The notes under the pieces were generated by a model that worked only from the letters and a program-made list of their open reading frames with translations, searched no databases and was not told the origin of the DNA. A stretch of DNA of 64,000 nucleotides from Heliorestis convoluta (GTDB lineage: Bacteria; Bacillota; Desulfitobacteriia; Heliobacteriales; Heliobacteriaceae): positions 1,593,501 to 1,657,500 of the forward strand of contig NZ_CP045875.1 in assembly GCF_009649955.1 (NCBI RefSeq). Direction: 5' to 3'. How positions within the stretch are numbered: the stretch's first letter is position 1; each line of letters starts with the position of its first letter. This document shows, piece by piece, positions 61,315 to 64,000 of this stretch. Both the position numbers and the translations under genes were made by a program.

Positions 61315-64000
61315 TTGAAGGCTAAAGGATACTGGGCTTTGGTTCTCCATGGTCACTTGCCTTATGTTCGTCATCCAGAATTGCCTGAATATCTGGAAGA
61401 ACGATGGTTTTTTGAAGCGATGACTGAATGCTACTTGCCTTTCACAGACACCTGGTTACGCTTACGAGAAGAAGGCCTTTCATATCGACTTACTTTTTCG
61501 GTCTCGCCACCGCTTGCAGCGATGCTAACAGATGCTTTACTACAAGACCGCTATTTGCGGTATCTAGATAAAATGCTCCTTCTGGCCAACAAGGAAGTGG
61601 AAAGGACAGAGGGAGACGACAATTTTGCGCCAGTGGCTAGGTTATATCGAGACAAACTAGAAAGACTGCGGAGTCTCTACCGTCATGATTGGGGTTGCCA
61701 GATTACAGAGGCCTGGCGCTCACTCGTACAAAGTGGACATCTCGATCTTTGGACTTCATCCGCGACCCATGCCTTTTTGCCGTACGCGTCAGAAGCGAGT
61801 TGGAGACCGCAGATTCGTACGGCTGTAGATCAACATAAAAAAATCTTTGGTCTGGCTCCTCATGGGATCTGGTTACCAGAATGTGCTTATCAACCAGGCA
61901 TTGAACGTATCTTGAGTCAAGAAGGGTTACGCTGCTTTGTCGTTGACAATGGAGCTTTCCAGCGAGCCTATCCGCAAGAAGCCAACCTCTATCAACCCCT
62001 TCATCTTGGGGATGGAGTATCGGCTTTTGCCAGGGATCCAGAGACGTCTCGACAAGTTTGGGACAAAAATTCAGGCTATCCTGGTGATTATGATTACCGG
62101 GAGTTTTATCGCGACATTGGCTATGATCTGCCTTATGACTATGTAGCACCTTTTCTAGCGGGTCCCAATCGTTCTGATACGGGCTTTAAGTATTATCGGA
62201 TTACAGGCTCAGGCGACCATAAAGAACCTTATCGCCCTGACTGGGCGACCCATAAAGTTGCGACGCATGCTGATAACTTTGTTTTTAACAGGGAAGCACA
62301 AATTGACTACCTCCAACAACATAATGATCAGCCGCCGCTCGTTCTTTCTCCCTACGATGCTGAACTCTTTGGCCACTGGTGGTATGAGGGTCCTGAATTT
62401 CTAGAGGCTTTGTTGCGTAGGTTCGCAGATGGCAATTCCACGGTAGCATTAATGACACCGCGCCGCTATCTAGAAGAACATGGACAGGGACCGGAAGGAA
62501 AGCTACACTTTTCTACTTGGGGAGAAGAAGGATTTGGAAAAGTCTGGGTGAACCCTACCAACGATTGGATATATCGCCATCTCCATCAAGCGGAAAAAGA
62601 AATGGTAGCTTTGGCAGAAGCGTATCCACAAGCCAAGGGCGACATGAAGCGTGCTTTGGATCAGGCTGCTCGTGAATTGATGCTGGCTCAATCGAGTGAC
62701 TGGGCTTTTATTATGTATACAGGAACAACGGTAGAGTACGCCAATCGACGCACCATAGAGCATCTCGATCTTTTTTGGAAGCTGACGCAGTCGATACGGC
62801 AGGGTGATATCGATGTAATTACATTGTCAAAAGCAGAGTGGAAGCATCCCATATTCCCAGATATGGATTACCGAAATTATAACAAGCATATTTTTGTTCA
62901 AGCGGATAAGCCAAGAGAGCTACCTCTCATCTTTACTAGAGATGAAGTAACAGCTCCTAAAGGCGCTGTCTGGATTTTGACATGGGAGTATCCACCTCGT
63001 GTCATGGGCGGTTTAGGCCGTCATGTGGCCGACTTAAGTGAAGCTTTGGTCGCCCAGGGCGTACCTGTTCGTGTTTTTACGTGCCATGTACCAGGTTGCC
63101 CAGAAAAAGAAGTTATCAACGGTGTGATTGTGCATCGTTTGCAAGTCCATGGTCGTTCTTTGCAAGAAGACTTTCTCGGTTGGGTTTGGCAATTTAACTT
63201 TGCTCTCTTAGACGCTGTTCTTGATGAAGTGGGCGTAGAAATGCCTGCTGTGATTCACGCCCATGATTGGCTTGTGGCGATGGCAGCGCGCGAGAGCCAG
63301 CGTTTGTTACGCATTCCGCTGGTGACAACCATTCATGCCACAGAGCACGGTAGACAACGAGGCATTCACAATGACTTGCAACGATATATTCATGGCGTGG
63401 AAATTGAGCTTGTATCAATTACCGACAAGTTAATTGCCTGCTCTCAATATATGACTCGTGAAATATCTTCTCTTTTCGGTGTTTCACCAGCAGAGATTCA
63501 TATTATCGCCAACGGTGTAGATAGCCATAAAGTGTTAACACCGCAAGGTGATGCAAGCTCCATTGCTTCTCTTGTTGATGAAGATGATGAAATGATTTTT
63601 TATATTGGTCGATTGGTATCTGAAAAAGGCGTGCAAGTACTGCTGCAGGCCTTGCCTTCTATCTTATCTCGCCGACCACAGGCTCGCCTTGTGATTGCTG
63701 GTAAAGGCCCCATGGATGGTGAACTACGCACCTGGGTACGTCAACAAAGTTTAGAGCATCGTGTTACTTTTACGGGCTTCATTGAAGATGATCAACGCAA
63801 TGCTTTGCTCAAAAGAGCCAATGTAGCTGTTTTTCCCAGTCTTTACGAGCCTTTTGGGATAGTAGCGTTAGAGGCCATGGCAGCCGGTGCGCCTGTTGTA
63901 GCTAGCGATACCGGTGGGCTTGGAGAAATTATTCGCAATGGTGAAAATGGCTTGAAAGTACCACCGAACAATGCAGGCATGCTTGCCGAAGCAATTGTGC
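61315..64000 (+). CDS. GH57 (DUF1957) / GT4 fusion protein, 3' end outside window
   Basis: At least 895 residues with no stop before the window ends. The N-terminal GH57-type barrel has LHGHLPYVRHPE, the catalytic Glu in HGIWLPECAYQPGIE, the catalytic Asp in SPYDAELFGHWWYEGPEFL, and KNSGYPGDYDYREFYRDIGYDLPYDY, all typical of the 1,4-alpha-glucan branching enzyme subgroup. From about residue 550 a GT4 glycosyltransferase begins (ILTWEYPPRVMGGLGRHVADLSEALVAQG, ANGVDSHKV, FYIGRLVSEKGVQVLLQAL, FPSLYEPFGIVALEAMAAGAPVVASDTGGL). The product likely makes or branches glycogen. TTG 61315 follows AAAGGAG at a long spacing. Confidence 0.88.
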   Translation, partial: MKAKGYWALVLHGHLPYVRHPELPEYLEERWFFEAMTECYLPFTDTWLRLREEGLSYRLTFSVSPPLAAMLTDALLQDRYLRYLDKMLLLANKEVERTEGDDNFAPVARLYRDKLERLRSLYRHDWGCQITEAWRSLVQSGHLDLWTSSATHAFLPYASEASWRPQIRTAVDQHKKIFGLAPHGIWLPECAYQPGIERILSQEGLRCFVVDNGAFQRAYPQEANLYQPLHLGDGVSAFARDPETSRQVWDKNSGYPGDYDYREFYRDIGYDLPYDYVAPFLAGPNRSDTGFKYYRITGSGDHKEPYRPDWATHKVATHADNFVFNREAQIDYLQQHNDQPPLVLSPYDAELFGHWWYEGPEFLEALLRRFADGNSTVALMTPRRYLEEHGQGPEGKLHFSTWGEEGFGKVWVNPTNDWIYRHLHQAEKEMVALAEAYPQAKGDMKRALDQAARELMLAQSSDWAFIMYTGTTVEYANRRTIEHLDLFWKLTQSIRQGDIDVITLSKAEWKHPIFPDMDYRNYNKHIFVQADKPRELPLIFTRDEVTAPKGAVWILTWEYPPRVMGGLGRHVADLSEALVAQGVPVRVFTCHVPGCPEKEVINGVIVHRLQVHGRSLQEDFLGWVWQFNFALLDAVLDEVGVEMPAVIHAHDWLVAMAARESQRLLRIPLVTTIHATEHGRQRGIHNDLQRYIHGVEIELVSITDKLIACSQYMTREISSLFGVSPAEIHIIANGVDSHKVLTPQGDASSIASLVDEDDEMIFYIGRLVSEKGVQVLLQALPSILSRRPQARLVIAGKGPMDGELRTWVRQQSLEHRVTFTGFIEDDQRNALLKRANVAVFPSLYEPFGIVALEAMAAGAPVVASDTGGLGEIIRNGENGLKVPPNNAGMLAEAIV

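Noticed and set aside
61703-62149. 148-residue minus-strand frame inside the GH57 region
   Set aside because: The plus strand encodes clear GH57 catalytic motifs over the same bases.

Overview
The window is a gene-dense chromosomal segment of an anaerobic, endospore-forming member of the Bacillota (class Clostridia). The support is spoIVA, a complete gerA-type germination operon, the fni-(yphA)-(yphB)-der-plsY-gpsA-spoIVA gene order, the dgt-dnaG-rpoD block, T-box and TPP riboswitches, bacillithiol genes and an Hdr-Flx electron-transfer cluster. A heliobacterium or a related Peptococcales genus is my best guess. No photosynthesis gene lies in the window, so the family is not proven. I see no prophage, insertion sequence, CRISPR array or rRNA. 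Base composition is even and moderately AT-rich.

Layout. 0-5.4 kb: end of hemL, a small membrane-anchored dihaem cytochrome c, a T-box-controlled ilvBN pair and type 2 IPP isomerase. 5.5-13.3 kb: two sporulation-neighbourhood membrane proteins, a DUF512 radical-SAM-like protein with an apparent frameshift, der, plsY, gpsA and spoIVA. 13.4-18.5 kb: flavoprotein, dgt, dnaG, rpoD and a tRNA with a CAT anticodon. 18.6-24.1 kb: one copy of a hairpin repeat, trmK, a NIF3-like protein, a phosphoesterase, a TVP38 protein, and mobA-fdhD-mobB. 24.5-31.2 kb: a seven-gene hdrCBA-flxDCBA-like operon. 31.5-40.8 kb: an eight-gene chemosensory cluster. 40.9-43.2 kb (minus): TPP-controlled thiSGH. 43.2-45.6 kb: a small membrane protein and an ABC exporter pair. 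45.6-50.1 kb (minus): gerABC plus a fourth 58-residue membrane protein. 50.2-54.6 kb: sod, HAD protein, serC, two uncharacterised genes and a nitroreductase. 54.9-64 kb: PHP phosphatase, M55 peptidase, bshB1-bshA, an RCKP mini-protein, the second hairpin repeat, a DUF362 ferredoxin-like protein, perR, and DUF4912 followed by a GH57-GT4 fusion that runs off the window.

How the genes work together. The hdr-flx operon looks like an NADH-linked flavin-based electron-bifurcation module, preceded by molybdenum-cofactor and formate-dehydrogenase maturation genes. The chemosensory cluster pairs a full CheA/CheW/CheR/CheB/CheC set with a PAS hybrid kinase and a receptor whose sensor resembles a zinc-binding CZB domain. 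No flagellar gene is present.

Three genes (DUF512 protein, cheR, and a hypothetical at 51.4-51.8 kb) each need one extra base to restore a conserved or plausible reading frame. That may reflect sequence error or real lesions. The strongest unexplained element is a pair of long imperfect hairpins about 40 kb apart, sharing a perfect 45-nt block in inverted orientation.
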